DNA of 64,000 bases from Tannerellaceae bacterium (GCA_031288175.1 JAITRW010000033.1:1-64000); one strand, 5' to 3'; positions 18,365 to 30,032 are shown, counted from the stretch's first letter. Program-made: numbers and translations. The notes: a model not told the origin generated them from the sequence alone.

Positions 18365-19568
18365 CTCCCGTATTTTGCCGGACGTAATTACTTGCCGCTT
18401 GTCCGAATTGCATAAGGACATGGTCGCTTGCCACTAATTTTGTCAGGCGTGTCTCCAGATGTTGATAATCTTCCACCGGAAAAGCTCCACCGCAGGCGAC
18501 CAATTCCCTCGCTTCGCGGAAGCGGAAATAGTTCGGACCAAAAAACACAGGTATTCCGTACACGGCTGCTTCCAGCGTATTGTGTATGCCGTCACCGAAG
18601 CCCCCTCCTACGTATGCCATATCCCCATAGCGGTAAAGGGACGATAGTAAACCGTAGTTATCTACCAACAGGCAATCTGCGTTTTCCGCTTTTTTTACAT
18701 TTGTCATTGCAGCTGAAAGACGTAGAGACGGACGTTGTAATTTTTTTTCGAGACGCTTCAATCGTTCCTCATCTATCTCGTGCGGAGCCAGGGCAAGGAA
18801 AAGTTCCGGATGCGCATTAAAATACGATATCAGGATATCTTCATCCTCCGGCCACGTACTTCCCGCTACCAGCACACGGCCTTTTCCTTCAGCTTGCTTC
18901 CGTAACTTTTCCACTGCTTCCACTTTCACCGATTGCTTTTGTATTTCGACGACGCGATCAAAACGGATATCCCCCGCCACCGTTACCGCTTTCACGCTCA
19001 CCCTGCTAAGCAAGCTTTGCGAATCTTCATCTTGTACGAATATCCGCGTAAAGCGTAACAGCATTTTTGCATAAGGACGACCGTAACGGCGGAAAAACAA
19101 CTGCCCCTTCCTGAATACCGCTGATACAAGGTAGGCCGGTATTCCCTTTCTTTGCAAGGCAGAGAGATAATTTCCCCACACCTCATACTTCACAAATACC
19201 GCCGCCACGATGCTCACTGTGTCAAAGAACCGTTTCACTCGCTTGGGCGTGTCAAAAGGCAAGTAACACACTATGTCCGCACCCGTATAGTTTTTCTTTA
19301 CCTCATATCCTGACGGCGAAAAGAACGTCAACAGGATCCCGTATTGAGGATACTTACGCCGGATCGCTTCAATCAGAGGTTTACCCTGCTCAAATTCCCC
19401 TGCCGAAGCCGCATGACACCAGATATATTTTTTAGAGGGATTGACTTTCTCTTTGAGGATATCCCATGTCCGGCGTTGCCCTTCCAACAACAAGCGTCCT
19501 TTTTTATGACCGAAACAAGCAGCTATGCGTACTAAGAAGACGTAGGTATGGATAAGCAGGCTATACAT
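18327..19568 (-). CDS. waaA: 3-deoxy-D-manno-octulosonic acid transferase
   Basis: GT30 features: [67 protein letters not shown]. Confidence 0.93.
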   Translation of the reverse strand: MYSLLIHTYVFLVRIAACFGHKKGRLLLEGQRRTWDILKEKVNPSKKYIWCHAASAGEFEQGKPLIEAIRRKYPQYGILLTFFSPSGYEVKKNYTGADIVCYLPFDTPKRVKRFFDTVSIVAAVFVKYEVWGNYLSALQRKGIPAYLVSAVFRKGQLFFRRYGRPYAKMLLRFTRIFVQDEDSQSLLSRVSVKAVTVAGDIRFDRVVEIQKQSVKVEAVEKLRKQAEGKGRVLVAGSTWPEDEDILISYFNAHPELFLALAPHEIDEERLKRLEKKLQRPSLRLSAAMTNVKKAENADCLLVDNYGLLSSLYRYGDMAYVGGGFGDGIHNTLEAAVYGIPVFFGPNYFRFREARELVACGGAFPVEDYQHLETRLTKLVASDHVLMQFGQAASNYVRQNTGATERVLERLAIP

Positions 19569-21007
19569 GATTCTATGCGTTGAACGGTTTCTTCCTTCCC
19601 CAGCAGGGCAATAATCTCAAACAGGTGAGGCCCCTTACCTTCACCTACTAACGCCAGACGCAGGGCATTCATTACGTCCCCTATGGAATAACCTTTGTCC
19701 GCTATCCATTCCTTCACTTTCTCTTCGGCTAAGGGAGTTGTCACGTCAATATTTTGGAGAACGGAGGCTATTTCCCTTAATTGTACCGACGTACCGGATT
19801 TCCACCTTTTTTTTACTGTTTTTTCATCGTAAGCCATAGGGGCACAAAAGAAAAATCCCGCCTCTTCACACAAGTCGTTCACGAAGTGGATTCGCTCTTT
19901 CATCAACCTAACTACACGCATCACTTTATCCCGTTCCGCCATCACCCCTTTCTTTTTAAGAATCGTCAAGAAAGCATCTGCCAGTGCTGCGTCGCTCAGG
20001 CTTTGCAGATATTGACGGTTGAACCATTTTGCTTTTTCGTAATCGAACTTTGCCCCGCTACGGCTGCAACGCGACAAGTCAAACGTACGGATCAATTCCT
20101 CCATGCTCATCACCTCTCTGTCGTCACCCGGGTTCCAACCCAGTAACGCTACGAAGTTGACTACCGCTTGCGGCAGGTAACCCCGCTCCCTGTAATCCAG
20201 CACAAAGACGGGAAACCCAAGTCGTTCTCCATCCCTTTTACTCAGCTTGCCGTTTCCTTCCGGTTTCAGTAACAGCGACAAGTGAGCAAATGTGGGCATC
20301 GTTGCCTCCCATTTCAGGTAATGGTACAGTAACATGTGCAACGGAGCACTGGGTAGCCACTCTTCGCCGCGGATCACATGAGTGATCCCCATCAGGTGAT
20401 CATCCACCACATTAGCCAGGTGATATGTCGGCATCCCGTCCGAAGATTTCCATAGCACCTTGTCGTCCAGCGTCGACGTATTTACCTTTACCTCTCCCCG
20501 AATCAGGTCATTCACAGTCACTATTCTTTCCGGCTTTATCCGGATGCGTACCGTATAAGGATGACCTGTTTCGATAAGACGCTGTGTGTCCTCTTGCTTC
20601 AGCGTCAATGAGTTACGCATCATCATGCGTGTCGATGCATCGTATTGAAAATTAGGCGTTTCCTTGCGCTTCGCCTCTAATTCTTCCGCCGTATCAAAGG
20701 CAATGTAAGCTTTCTCGTTGTCTAACAGTAGACGCACATATTCCTCGTAGATTCTCTTGCGTGCGCTTTGCCGCACCGGAGGCTCGTCGGGTTTGATGCC
20801 TAGCCAATCCAGGGCCTCGAAGATGTATTCTTCCGCTCCTTCGACGAAGCGCCCTGTATCGGTATCTTCTATACGGAGTAAGAAGGTACCGCCGTGCTGT
20901 CGTGCGAAGAGGTAATTGTACAACGCCGTCCGTGCTCCCCCGATGTGTAACATCCCTGTTGGGCTTGGCGCGAAGCGTACCCTTACCTTTTTTTGGTATT
21001 CACTCAT
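19532..21007 (-). CDS. gltX: Glutamyl-tRNA synthetase
   Basis: [47 protein letters not shown]. Confidence 0.95.
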   Translation of the reverse strand: MSEYQKKVRVRFAPSPTGMLHIGGARTALYNYLFARQHGGTFLLRIEDTDTGRFVEGAEEYIFEALDWLGIKPDEPPVRQSARKRIYEEYVRLLLDNEKAYIAFDTAEELEAKRKETPNFQYDASTRMMMRNSLTLKQEDTQRLIETGHPYTVRIRIKPERIVTVNDLIRGEVKVNTSTLDDKVLWKSSDGMPTYHLANVVDDHLMGITHVIRGEEWLPSAPLHMLLYHYLKWEATMPTFAHLSLLLKPEGNGKLSKRDGERLGFPVFVLDYRERGYLPQAVVNFVALLGWNPGDDREVMSMEELIRTFDLSRCSRSGAKFDYEKAKWFNRQYLQSLSDAALADAFLTILKKKGVMAERDKVMRVVRLMKERIHFVNDLCEEAGFFFCAPMAYDEKTVKKRWKSGTSVQLREIASVLQNIDVTTPLAEEKVKEWIADKGYSIGDVMNALRLALVGEGKGPHLFEIIALLGKEETVQRIESCIACLSIPTSS

Positions 21008-21017
21008 CTTCTTACCT

Positions 21018-21872
21018 TTATAAGCTACAGATCTTGAGGCTCATGTCGAGGGCATTCACCGAGTGGGTGAGGGCTCCTATTGAGATGAAGTCCACGCCTG
21101 TACGGGCATAGCGGAGGGCATTCTTGAGGGTTATACCACCGGAGGATTCGAGTTCATAATTCCCTTTGTACGAACGGACAAGGCGCACGGCCTCTTCGGT
21201 TTGTTTGAGAGAGAAGTTGTCCAACAAGATGCGGTCAACACCCCCGTAGTTCAACACTTGGCGAAGCTCGTCGGTATTGCGGACTTCAATTTCGATAAGG
21301 AGCCGTTTACCTAAGGAGCGGAGATACTTATTGACGCGGTTGATAGCAGGCTCAATACCTCCAGCGCCGTCGACATGATTATCTTTAATGAGGATCATGT
21401 CGAAGAGACCTGTACGGTGGTTGAATGCACCGCCAATACGGACGGCCTCTTTATCGAAAGCACGCATACAGGGGGATGTTTTGCGAGTATCAAGGATACG
21501 GCAACAGGTACCTTCTACGGCCTTCACATAACGGTACGTTTCGGTGGCGATACCGCTCATGCGTTGCATCACGTTGAGCACCAATCGTTCATGCTGTAAA
21601 AGGGTACGTATCTTCCCCGTCACCGTAAAGGCTATATCCCCAGAGGTCACGGCAACACCATCTTCAATGTTCACATGCATCTCTATCGTAGGATCTACAT
21701 AACGAAAGATACGTTCGGCGGCCTTACACCCGGCGAGTATTCCTTCTTTCTTGACAATCAGGTGCGCCGTACCTTGTGCTTCCTCGCGGATGCAGGCCTG
21801 CGTCGTATGGTCTCCCTCTCCCACATCTTCAGACAGGGCTAAGCGGATAAAGTCTGCGATAAGATCATTCAT
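21018..21872 (-). CDS. nadC: Nicotinate-nucleotide pyrophosphorylase
   Basis: [64 protein letters not shown]. Confidence 0.95.
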   Translation of the reverse strand: MNDLIADFIRLALSEDVGEGDHTTQACIREEAQGTAHLIVKKEGILAGCKAAERIFRYVDPTIEMHVNIEDGVAVTSGDIAFTVTGKIRTLLQHERLVLNVMQRMSGIATETYRYVKAVEGTCCRILDTRKTSPCMRAFDKEAVRIGGAFNHRTGLFDMILIKDNHVDGAGGIEPAINRVNKYLRSLGKRLLIEIEVRNTDELRQVLNYGGVDRILLDNFSLKQTEEAVRLVRSYKGNYELESSGGITLKNALRYARTGVDFISIGALTHSVNALDMSLKICSL

Positions 21873-22024
21873 AAACTGTTTTTTGAGGACTTGCAAACTT
21901 ACGGTAAAAGAGGTAAACTACCAGCTTGTTTAGGTACACATTCCATCGTAATCAAAGTGTAAGGTGAAATATTTTTCGTCCTCTTTTTTTTCCTTTGTAC
22001 CATAGAAAAGAAAAAAGAAAGACG

Positions 22025-23557
22025 ATGGAGAAGGGTGTGATCTTGTGGGTCGATGATGAGATGGAATTACTGTTACCGCACGTTCTCTTCCTGCGTGAAA
22101 AGGGTTACCATGTAGAGACCGCTGTTAGCGGTACCGATGGTCTGGAGAAGATTCGCACAGAGAGGTTTGACTTGGTTTTCCTTGATGAAGAGATGCCCGG
22201 AATGGGCGGCTTGGAGACCCTCAGGGAGATGAGAAAACTGCAGGTGCGCTTGCCTGTCGTGATGGTGACTCGCAATGAGGAAGAGCCGGTGATGGACAAG
22301 GCCATAGGCACAGGGGTGTCGGATTATCTAATCAAGCCGGTGGCGCGTCAGCAGCTCCTTCTCGCCCTCAAAAAACATATCCATGCCGGTGAGCTATCCC
22401 TTTCTTCACTGACCTCTGACTATGGCCATGCCTATGGGAAGATTGCCGACCGTATCAATGGTAACCTTCCGGAAGAAGGTTGGGAAGAACTGTACAAGGA
22501 GTTAACAGAATGGTCGTTGCGCCTGGAAGGAATCGAATCCGGATTGCGTGAACTACTGGCCGGTCAGTGGAAGGATGCCAATCGTCAATTCGGCCGTTTT
22601 GTAAAAAACCGGTACGAGGGATGGATCGAAAGCAAGAGGGAAACGCCGCTGATGTCATCGGAGATCTTTGCTCGCAAGGTGAATCCGTTGTTGGAAAGAG
22701 GTCAAAGAGTATGGTTGGTAGTAATAGATAATCTAAGGTGGGACCAATGGTGCGTACTCCGTAGCCTGCTTCCTCAAACATTGGCGGTGGAGGAGGAGAT
22801 GTATTGGAGTATCCTCCCGACATCAACGCAATATAGTCGTAACGCGATCTTTTCAGGACTGCTGCCCGCCGAAATGGAACGCCGTTATCCCGATCTCTGG
22901 GTCAAAGAGGACAGCGAGGAAGGCAAAAACCTCAAAGAGGTGGAATTCCTCGAAAGTTGGATGTCCCGCCACAAGCAATCTTTCTCCTTCTCTTACCGGA
23001 AAATAGGTAATAGGGAGGGCTTGATTCAACTGCTGGGGCATATGGGAGAAAAGTCGCTCAATGTGGTGGTGTTGAACTTTGTGGACATGCTGTCACATGC
23101 GCGGATGGAGAATGGGATTGTCCGTGAACTGGCCTGTTCCGAAGAGGCCTATAGGGAAGTGACGGGGTCATGGTTCCGTCATTCGGGGTTATTGGAGCTA
23201 TTGATGCGTGTAACGGACAAGGGAATCAGGGTAGTACTCACTACCGATCACGGGACTATACGGGTTGACCGCCCATTGAAGATGATATGTTCTCGTGAAA
23301 CGAATACGAATGTACGTTATAAGGTAGGTCGTAACCTGACGTACGACCCTCGTGAAGTTTTTGAGGTTTTAGATCCCCGTAAGGTGGGCTTACCACAGGG
23401 CGCACCAGGTACACGTTACGTGTTTGCGCTGGGGAACGATTTCTTTGCTTATCCCAATGACTACAACCGTTACGTGAGCCGTTGCCGCGATACCTACCAG
23501 CATGGTGGCGTGTCGATGGAAGAGATGCTTTTGCCGCTAGTGACGCTCGGCACCTAA
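22025..23557 (+). CDS. porX: PorX-type response regulator with C-terminal PglZ/alkaline-phosphatase-like domain (T9SS regulator)
   Basis: REC domain VDDEMELLLPHVLFLREKGY...FLDEEMPGMGGLE plus PglZ domain VIDNLRWDQW, TDHGTIRVDRP. Confidence 0.9.
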   Translation: MEKGVILWVDDEMELLLPHVLFLREKGYHVETAVSGTDGLEKIRTERFDLVFLDEEMPGMGGLETLREMRKLQVRLPVVMVTRNEEEPVMDKAIGTGVSDYLIKPVARQQLLLALKKHIHAGELSLSSLTSDYGHAYGKIADRINGNLPEEGWEELYKELTEWSLRLEGIESGLRELLAGQWKDANRQFGRFVKNRYEGWIESKRETPLMSSEIFARKVNPLLERGQRVWLVVIDNLRWDQWCVLRSLLPQTLAVEEEMYWSILPTSTQYSRNAIFSGLLPAEMERRYPDLWVKEDSEEGKNLKEVEFLESWMSRHKQSFSFSYRKIGNREGLIQLLGHMGEKSLNVVVLNFVDMLSHARMENGIVRELACSEEAYREVTGSWFRHSGLLELLMRVTDKGIRVVLTTDHGTIRVDRPLKMICSRETNTNVRYKVGRNLTYDPREVFEVLDPRKVGLPQGAPGTRYVFALGNDFFAYPNDYNRYVSRCRDTYQHGGVSMEEMLLPLVTLGT

Positions 23558-23558
23558 C

Positions 23559-24593
23559 CTAATTCGCCAGCAGAGCAACTGCGCAGAGCAGGATACAGAA
23601 AAAGGAGAGGAGATTTCTGGCCACAAACCAGCGGATCAAAAACCAATCAATCCCCTGTGCCTTGACAGTTGCCCAGTGCCTCATGGGACCCATCCAGAAC
23701 TTAGGTTCGAACGATCGCTGGGGGGTTCGGAAGAATTCTATCACCATAAAAAAAAGAACCCCTGCCATTGGTAGCGTACCCAGCGTGAGGAGATACCAGG
23801 GGGATAGTCCTTGCGTCACTCCATAAACAATGATTCCGAACGGAACGAGGAGGAGAAGGAAGAGAACGGCGAGCATCAAGCGAGGCTGGTGGAGTACGAC
23901 GGCAAGGGTATGCTTACCGGCGACCTTGTCAGCGGTGACGTCTATAACGGCATGAGTATAGACGATGTTCATCACCAGCAATCCGACTGGAATGGAGAGG
24001 AAAAGGGATTGGGGTAGGAATGTCCCTGCTGCCGCGTAGATAACCCCCGTGATGAGTAACGGTCCGAAAAGAATCCCGATGATGATCTCTCCTAGTCCGT
24101 GGTAGGAAAGGCGTAAAGGGTATCCCGAATAAAAAATACCAAGCAGTCCGGTAACCAGGGTGATGTAAAAAATGAAGATCCCCCGGAATGAGAAAATAAA
24201 AAGACAGGGTAGAAGAGCTATACTGCTGAAAATAATACAGGCGATGAGAAGCTGGTTGAGGGTAGCCTGTCCGGAGGTGAGGTAGGGGCATTTGAGGATG
24301 CGTGCCCGAAAACCTTGGCGGGCAAGGGTGTCCCTGAAACCGGATTGCTTGACGCGGTAGTCGAAATAGTCATCCCAAAGATTGGTCGCCAAGTGTGCAA
24401 AGATGACCCCAAAAACGGCGGCCAGCGCCAAGGGAAGTGAAAAGGCATCTTGCCCCGCGGCAATGCAGACGCCCAATATGGCGGGCAATAGGGATTGAGG
24501 AAGTGAAGCCGGTCGCGCGTTGTGCCACCAGAACCCTGTAATCACCGGTATCTTTTGGAGAACTGTGGTAAGAGCAGAGATATTGTGAATCAT
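23559..24593 (-). CDS. menA: 1,4-dihydroxy-2-naphthoate polyprenyltransferase (UbiA family)
   Basis: ARPASLPQSLLPAILG; NLWDDYFDYRVKQSGFRD; polytopic. Confidence 0.88.
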   Translation of the reverse strand: MIHNISALTTVLQKIPVITGFWWHNARPASLPQSLLPAILGVCIAAGQDAFSLPLALAAVFGVIFAHLATNLWDDYFDYRVKQSGFRDTLARQGFRARILKCPYLTSGQATLNQLLIACIIFSSIALLPCLFIFSFRGIFIFYITLVTGLLGIFYSGYPLRLSYHGLGEIIIGILFGPLLITGVIYAAAGTFLPQSLFLSIPVGLLVMNIVYTHAVIDVTADKVAGKHTLAVVLHQPRLMLAVLFLLLLVPFGIIVYGVTQGLSPWYLLTLGTLPMAGVLFFMVIEFFRTPQRSFEPKFWMGPMRHWATVKAQGIDWFLIRWFVARNLLSFFCILLCAVALLAN

Positions 24594-26053
24594 GATAGTT
24601 GTATATGCTTAGAACTGTGAGAAAGGACAGTGAGGGCAGCGAAGGTGAGGGCACCGTTGAGGATGAGGGTTTCGTAGCCGAGGGTATAGGAAAAATAGTG
24701 ATCGGCGAGTTGCGCGAGGGTGAAGCAGACGATGGGCGAGGCGATACATATATAAGGTACAGGGGCATCGGGTGTGTGGCGTCGGGTGAGGAGCCCGAAG
24801 GCGAAGATGCCCAATAGGGGACCATAAGTGTAGGAGGCGATCATGTAGATAGCATCAATGATGCTACGGTTATTGAAGAATTGTATGAGAAGGATGATAA
24901 GTCCGAAGAGAATGGTGATAACGATGTGAACGCGGAGGCGTATGCGTCGGGCGGGGATGGGATCAAGGCTCTGTATGTGGAGAATGTCTACGCAGAAGGA
25001 AGTGGTGAGTGCGGTGAGAGCGGAATCGGCGCTACTGAAAGCGGCGGCGATGATGCCGATGGTGAAACAGACAGTAAGACCGGTACTGAATATACCGGAT
25101 GTGCAGAAGAAAGGAAGGATGTCGTCGGCGCGTTGAGGGAGGTCAATAGCGTGATTAGCGGCAAAGAGTAGGAGAAGTGTACCGAGGGCAAGGAAAAGAA
25201 AATTGACGGGAATGAAGGCAAAACCGTAGAAATACATGTTTTTCTTGGCTTCTTTGAAAGACCGGCAAGAGAGGTTCTTCTGCATCATGTCCTGGTCAAG
25301 TCCGGTCATAACGATGGTGATGAAGATACCGGAGAAGAATTGTTTAACAAAATGCTGTGTACTATGCCAATCGTTGAACTCGAAGATACGGAAGTGTGTG
25401 CTGTGAGTGAGGGTGTGTACCATTGCAAAAGTATCAAGATGCATAGCGTCTTTGATCTTCCAAATGAGGATAATGAGCATGGCTACGAGACAAAGGGCTT
25501 GGAGGGTATCTGTCCAGATAATGGTCTTGAGCCCACTGCGGAAGGTATAGAGCCAGACGAGGAAGAGACTGACGGCGACGGTAAGGGAGAAGGGTATGTT
25601 CCAGTGATCGAAGATGAACGTATGGAGGATAAGCGTGACGAGATAAAGTCGTGCGGCGGCGCCGATGATCTTGGAAAGAAGGAAAAAAGAGGCAGCAGTG
25701 AAGTAAGCCCTCTTACCAATGCGAGGTTCGATCCAGAAGTAGATAGAGGTGAGGTTGAGGCGGTAGTAAATGGGGAGGAGGAAGTGTGCGATAATGATGT
25801 ATCCGAAAAAAAAGCCGAAGACGGTTTGCATGTAGGTAAAATCAATGGAGCGTACCATGCCGGGAACGGAGACGAAGGTGACGCCGGAGAGTGAGGCACC
25901 GATCATACCGATGGAGACAATATACCAGGGAGATCGCTTGTGGGCAGTGAAAAAGGCATCATTATGAGAATCATTGCGTCCGGTGACCCAGGCGACAACA
26001 AGTAACAAACCGAAGTAGAGAAGAATAGTGAGCAGAATGAAAGTGTTATTCAT
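24590..26053 (-). CDS. Sodium:solute symporter family protein
   Basis: SSS-type TM pattern: GMIGASLSGVTFVSVPGMV, TDTLQALCLV, GIIAAAFSSADSALTALTTSF. Confidence 0.88.
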   Translation of the reverse strand: MNNTFILLTILLYFGLLLVVAWVTGRNDSHNDAFFTAHKRSPWYIVSIGMIGASLSGVTFVSVPGMVRSIDFTYMQTVFGFFFGYIIIAHFLLPIYYRLNLTSIYFWIEPRIGKRAYFTAASFFLLSKIIGAAARLYLVTLILHTFIFDHWNIPFSLTVAVSLFLVWLYTFRSGLKTIIWTDTLQALCLVAMLIILIWKIKDAMHLDTFAMVHTLTHSTHFRIFEFNDWHSTQHFVKQFFSGIFITIVMTGLDQDMMQKNLSCRSFKEAKKNMYFYGFAFIPVNFLFLALGTLLLLFAANHAIDLPQRADDILPFFCTSGIFSTGLTVCFTIGIIAAAFSSADSALTALTTSFCVDILHIQSLDPIPARRIRLRVHIVITILFGLIILLIQFFNNRSIIDAIYMIASYTYGPLLGIFAFGLLTRRHTPDAPVPYICIASPIVCFTLAQLADHYFSYTLGYETLILNGALTFAALTVLSHSSKHIQLS

Positions 26054-26171
26054 TGGAATGGTAAAAGTTGGCGCCAAAGGTAAGGGATAAAAATCATCCG
26101 TACTGTAGATAGGAGAAGTTAAGGAAGTGTTACAAGAGGAATAAAAAATATTTAAGTATATCTTTGCCGCC

Positions 26172-26852
26172 ATGGAGCAGAAGGGAAAGCAAAGTCAGGT
26201 CAGGGGGGTAAACAGTCTGTTTGATAAATTGAAGCCGAAGGAGGATAAATTCTTCGTGTTGCTGACGGATATCGCAGACATTACGGTGCGTGTGTCGGAC
26301 TTAATGATAGAGCATGTACAAGAGTTGACACATGAGGAGGCGGTGGAACACTACAAAAAGGTGAAGGAACAGGAACAGCGTGCGGATGCGGTGCAGCAGC
26401 GGTTGTTTGAAGAACTGAATACTACATTCATCACTCCCTTTGACAGGGAAGATATCAACCAATTGGCGTCGACGATGGATGATGTGGTAGACCTGATCAA
26501 CAGTTGCGCGAAGCGAATCATGCTCTACAAACCGAAGTCGCTACCGGACAGTGCTGCCGATCTGGCGGTATTGGTGCGTGAAGCGGCAGGTTTTATTGCG
26601 CTGGCTGTGGATGAATTGGATACGTTCAAGAAACGTCCGGATAAGATCCGTGAATACTGTGCACGTCTGGTGGCTGTAGAGCGTAAGGCGGATGACGTGT
26701 ACGAACATTTTATTATCAACCTTTTCGAAAAAGAAAAAGATGCCATAGAGGTGATTAAGTTGAAAGATATCCTTCACGAACTGGAGCGTGCGACAGATGC
26801 GGCTCAAACAGTGGGACGTATTATCCGTACGATCATTATCAAGTACTCGTAA
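26172..26852 (+). CDS. DUF47/PhoU-like Pit accessory protein
   Basis: FDREDINQLASTMDDVVDLINSCAKRI; directly upstream of pit. Confidence 0.9.
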   Translation: MEQKGKQSQVRGVNSLFDKLKPKEDKFFVLLTDIADITVRVSDLMIEHVQELTHEEAVEHYKKVKEQEQRADAVQQRLFEELNTTFITPFDREDINQLASTMDDVVDLINSCAKRIMLYKPKSLPDSAADLAVLVREAAGFIALAVDELDTFKKRPDKIREYCARLVAVERKADDVYEHFIINLFEKEKDAIEVIKLKDILHELERATDAAQTVGRIIRTIIIKYS

Positions 26853-26861
26853 TTCCTGCTT

Positions 26862-27851
26862 ATGAGTCTGCTGATCCTAATCATAGTCCTGGCGTTGATA
26901 TTTGATTACATCAATGGCTTCCACGATGCGGCGAATGCAGTGGCGGCGGTGGTGTCGACAAAAGTGTTGACGCCGTTTCAGGCGGTGGTGTGGGCGGCAT
27001 TCTTCAACTTTGTCGCCTTTTTTATTGCGAAGTATTTGATCGGAGAATTCGGCATCGCTAATACGGTAGCCAAGACGGTCTATCCGGAGTTTATCACCCT
27101 GCCGATCATTCTTGCAGGTGTGATTGCAGCTATCATCTGGAACTTGCTGACATGGTGGCTGGGGATACCTTCTTCATCTTCCCACACGCTTATCGGAGGC
27201 TTTGCGGGTGCAGCGATAGCAGGGACGGGTTTCTCTGCAATACATGGGCTGGTGATACTGAAAATAGCGGTTTTTATTTTTTTTGCTCCCCTTATCGGGA
27301 TGTTGATAGCAATCCTGTTGATGTTCCTGACATTGAATATGTGGAAAAAAGCACGATTCCATCAGGCAGAGGCATGGTTTCGCCGTTTGCAGCTTGTTGC
27401 TTCGGCGCTCTTTTGCGTGGGGCACGGTTTAAACGATTCGCAGAAAGTGATGGGTATTATTGCGGCAGCACTTTTTGTGGCCGACGAGATTCCCGATATT
27501 ACGACTATCCCTACTTGGGTGCCTTTTTCTTGTTTTACCGTAATTGCACTTGGTACGATGTCGGGCGGTTGGCGCATTGTCAAAACGATGGGTAGTCGTA
27601 TCACCAAACTGACACCGTTGGAAGGTGTCGTCGCGGAGACGGCAGGTGCACTGACACTTTTCCTCACCGAGATACTGAAAATTCCGGTCAGTACGACGCA
27701 TACTATTACGGGCGCTATCATTGGTGTAGGATCCGTCAAGCGCCTTTCTGCCGTACGCTGGGGTGTTACCAAAGATCTGTTGGTCGCCTGGTTGTTGACT
27801 ATTCCGGTCAGTGCCCTTATGGCAATGGGAATCTACTTACTATTTTATTAA
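26862..27851 (+). CDS. Inorganic phosphate transporter, Pit family
   Basis: FDYINGFHDAANAVAAVVSTKVL, GIPSSSSHTLIGGFAGAA, GHGLNDSQKVMGII, PVSTTHTITGAIIGVG. Confidence 0.93.
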   Translation: MSLLILIIVLALIFDYINGFHDAANAVAAVVSTKVLTPFQAVVWAAFFNFVAFFIAKYLIGEFGIANTVAKTVYPEFITLPIILAGVIAAIIWNLLTWWLGIPSSSSHTLIGGFAGAAIAGTGFSAIHGLVILKIAVFIFFAPLIGMLIAILLMFLTLNMWKKARFHQAEAWFRRLQLVASALFCVGHGLNDSQKVMGIIAAALFVADEIPDITTIPTWVPFSCFTVIALGTMSGGWRIVKTMGSRITKLTPLEGVVAETAGALTLFLTEILKIPVSTTHTITGAIIGVGSVKRLSAVRWGVTKDLLVAWLLTIPVSALMAMGIYLLFY

Positions 27852-29389
27852 CTCATACCCCACCCTTCCCTATCCAGGTTCCGGTACATAATGGCTTCGG
27901 AGATATGTGACGGTTCAATACGTTCTGTTCCGGCAAGGTCGGAAATGGTACGTGCTACCCTGAGGATACGATGGTATGCGCGCGCCGAGATATGTAACCG
28001 CTCCATGGCGTTCCGTAACCGAACGAGGCTTTCTTTGTCGGGAGTAGCGTATATTTTGAGGAGGCGATTATTCATTTGTGCGTTGCAATGGATACCTATA
28101 CAGTCGCGGTAACGTTCCTCCTGGACGGCACGTGCCCGAATCACCCGTTTCCTCACTTCTTCGCTGCTCTCTACCGGCTCATCCCCTGCAATCTTGTCAA
28201 AGGGGACGGGAACGATCTCGATTTGTATGTCAATGCGGTCAAGTAACGGTCCCGACACGCGATTCATGTATTTCTGAACCTGCGACGGTGCACACAAGCA
28301 ATCGCGATCGGGGTGGTTGTAATATCCGCAAGGGCAGGGATTCATTGACGCTATCAGCATGAAACCTGCCGGATATTCCACCGAAAAACGCGAACGCGAA
28401 ACATGGATCACTCTGTCCTCCAAGGGTTGCCGTAATACTTCCAACACACTCCTGTTGAACTCTGGTAACTCATCCAAGAATAATACCCCATTATGCGCAA
28501 GACTGATCTCACCGGGTTGTGGAAAAGTGCCTCCACCAACCATTGCTACGTTTGAGATCGTGTGATGTGGCGCCCGAAAAGGCCGACATGAGATCAATGA
28601 CGTATTCCTACTCATTTTCCCTGCTACGGAGTGAATCTTTGTTGTTTCCAGCGATTCTTGTAACGTCAAAGGCGGCAGTATGGAAGGTAACCGTTTCGCC
28701 ATCATTGATTTTCCACTACCCGGAGGCCCTACCATGATTAAATTATGCCCTCCTGCCGCGGCTATTTCCAATGCCCGCTTTACGTTTTCCTGCCCCCTTA
28801 CTTCTGCAAAGTCACAGTCAAAGGCTTGTAACCGTTCATAAAACTCCCGTCGCGTATCTATACAAACAGGCTCCAAGGACGGTTTTCCCAACAGAAATTC
28901 CACCACCTCTGTCAGTGTTCGGGCTCCATATACTTTTAAATTATTTACTACACCCGCCTCCCCTGCATTCTGTACAGGGACGATTAGACCCTCGTAGCCG
29001 TCTTCCCGGGCCTTGATAGCGATCGGCAATGCTCCTTTAACCGGTTGTAGTGTCCCATCTAACGACAGCTCCCCCATCATCATGAACCTATCCAGCCCTG
29101 CCGACTCAATCTGTTCCGTCGCTGCCAACAAACCGACGGCCAACGGCAGATCATATGCCGAACCTTCTTTACGGATGTCCGCCGGTGCCATGTTGATCAC
29201 AATACGCGAACGAGGCACCTTATACCCGCTTACCTGAATTGCTGAAAATATCCGCTCGTGGCTCTCTTTCACTGCCGCATCGGCCAATCCTACTAAAAGG
29301 TACTGGATACCTTTCGTACTGCTCACCTCAATCGTCACGGGGATGGCCGATATTCCTTGTAAAGCCGCTGCATAAATCTTGACTAACAC
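27848..29389 (-). CDS. comM: YifB/ComM-family Mg chelatase-like AAA ATPase
   Basis: GGHNLIMVGPPGSGKSMMAKRLPSILPP, RPFRAPHHTISNVAMVGGG, CPCGYYNHPDRDC. Confidence 0.93.
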   Translation of the reverse strand: MLVKIYAAALQGISAIPVTIEVSSTKGIQYLLVGLADAAVKESHERIFSAIQVSGYKVPRSRIVINMAPADIRKEGSAYDLPLAVGLLAATEQIESAGLDRFMMMGELSLDGTLQPVKGALPIAIKAREDGYEGLIVPVQNAGEAGVVNNLKVYGARTLTEVVEFLLGKPSLEPVCIDTRREFYERLQAFDCDFAEVRGQENVKRALEIAAAGGHNLIMVGPPGSGKSMMAKRLPSILPPLTLQESLETTKIHSVAGKMSRNTSLISCRPFRAPHHTISNVAMVGGGTFPQPGEISLAHNGVLFLDELPEFNRSVLEVLRQPLEDRVIHVSRSRFSVEYPAGFMLIASMNPCPCGYYNHPDRDCLCAPSQVQKYMNRVSGPLLDRIDIQIEIVPVPFDKIAGDEPVESSEEVRKRVIRARAVQEERYRDCIGIHCNAQMNNRLLKIYATPDKESLVRLRNAMERLHISARAYHRILRVARTISDLAGTERIEPSHISEAIMYRNLDREGWGMS

Positions 29390-29405
29390 CGGAAAAGTTT
29401 TTTTG

Positions 29406-30032
29406 TTACTTATAATTTTCTCCTCTCTTATTAGGGCGGGGAAAGGAACGAATCTCGTGGTAAAGGCGGTGGGTAGGGAGCCCCATGACGTTGTAATAAG
29501 AACCGGTGACGGCCTCTACACCCATAATGCCTATCCACTCCTGGATGCCGTAAGCGCCCGCTTTGTCAAATGGACGATAGGTATCCACGTAGAAGGTTAT
29601 TTCTTCTTCGGTAAGTTCCGTAAAACAAACGGCTGTCGTTACAGTGAATGACTTCTGGTGTATACAACTTGTCAGGCAGACACCGGTACGTACTTCGTGG
29701 ATGCGTCCCGATAAGTCAAGTAGCATCTCAATAGCTTCGTCACGGGAGGTCGGTTTTCCAAGTATACGGTCAAAACAAGAAACGACAGTATCTGCCGTCA
29801 CCAGTAATTCATCCTCCACCAACGTCTGGCGATAGGCTTCTGCCTTTTGGCGAGAGAGGTATTCGGCAACTTCGCCGACAGGGAGCTCCGGCGGATAGGC
29901 CTCCGTTATATCCGGCAGTAACCTCACCGTAAAATCACGAATAAATGCCTCAAGCAATTCTTTCCTTCTTGGCGAACCACTCGCCAACACTACCCGATAA
30001 CCCTCTGCCGGATCATACATCATCCGCATCAT
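29406..30032 (-). CDS. maf: Maf-like nucleotide pyrophosphatase
   Basis: VLASGSPRRKELLEAF; VTADTVVSCFDRILGKP; DKAGAYGIQEW. Confidence 0.93.
   Translation of the reverse strand: MMRMMYDPAEGYRVVLASGSPRRKELLEAFIRDFTVRLLPDITEAYPPELPVGEVAEYLSRQKAEAYRQTLVEDELLVTADTVVSCFDRILGKPTSRDEAIEMLLDLSGRIHEVRTGVCLTSCIHQKSFTVTTAVCFTELTEEEITFYVDTYRPFDKAGAYGIQEWIGIMGVEAVTGSYYNVMGLPTHRLYHEIRSFPRPNKRGENYK

Noticed and set aside
25340-25894. 184-aa plus-strand acidic ORF
   Set aside because: Antisense to the sodium:solute symporter; low-complexity Glu/Asp/Gly composition.
28510-28530. TGTGGAAAA resembling a DnaA box
   Set aside because: Single occurrence inside comM coding sequence; a similar one inside 17.77 kb CDS; consistent with chance.
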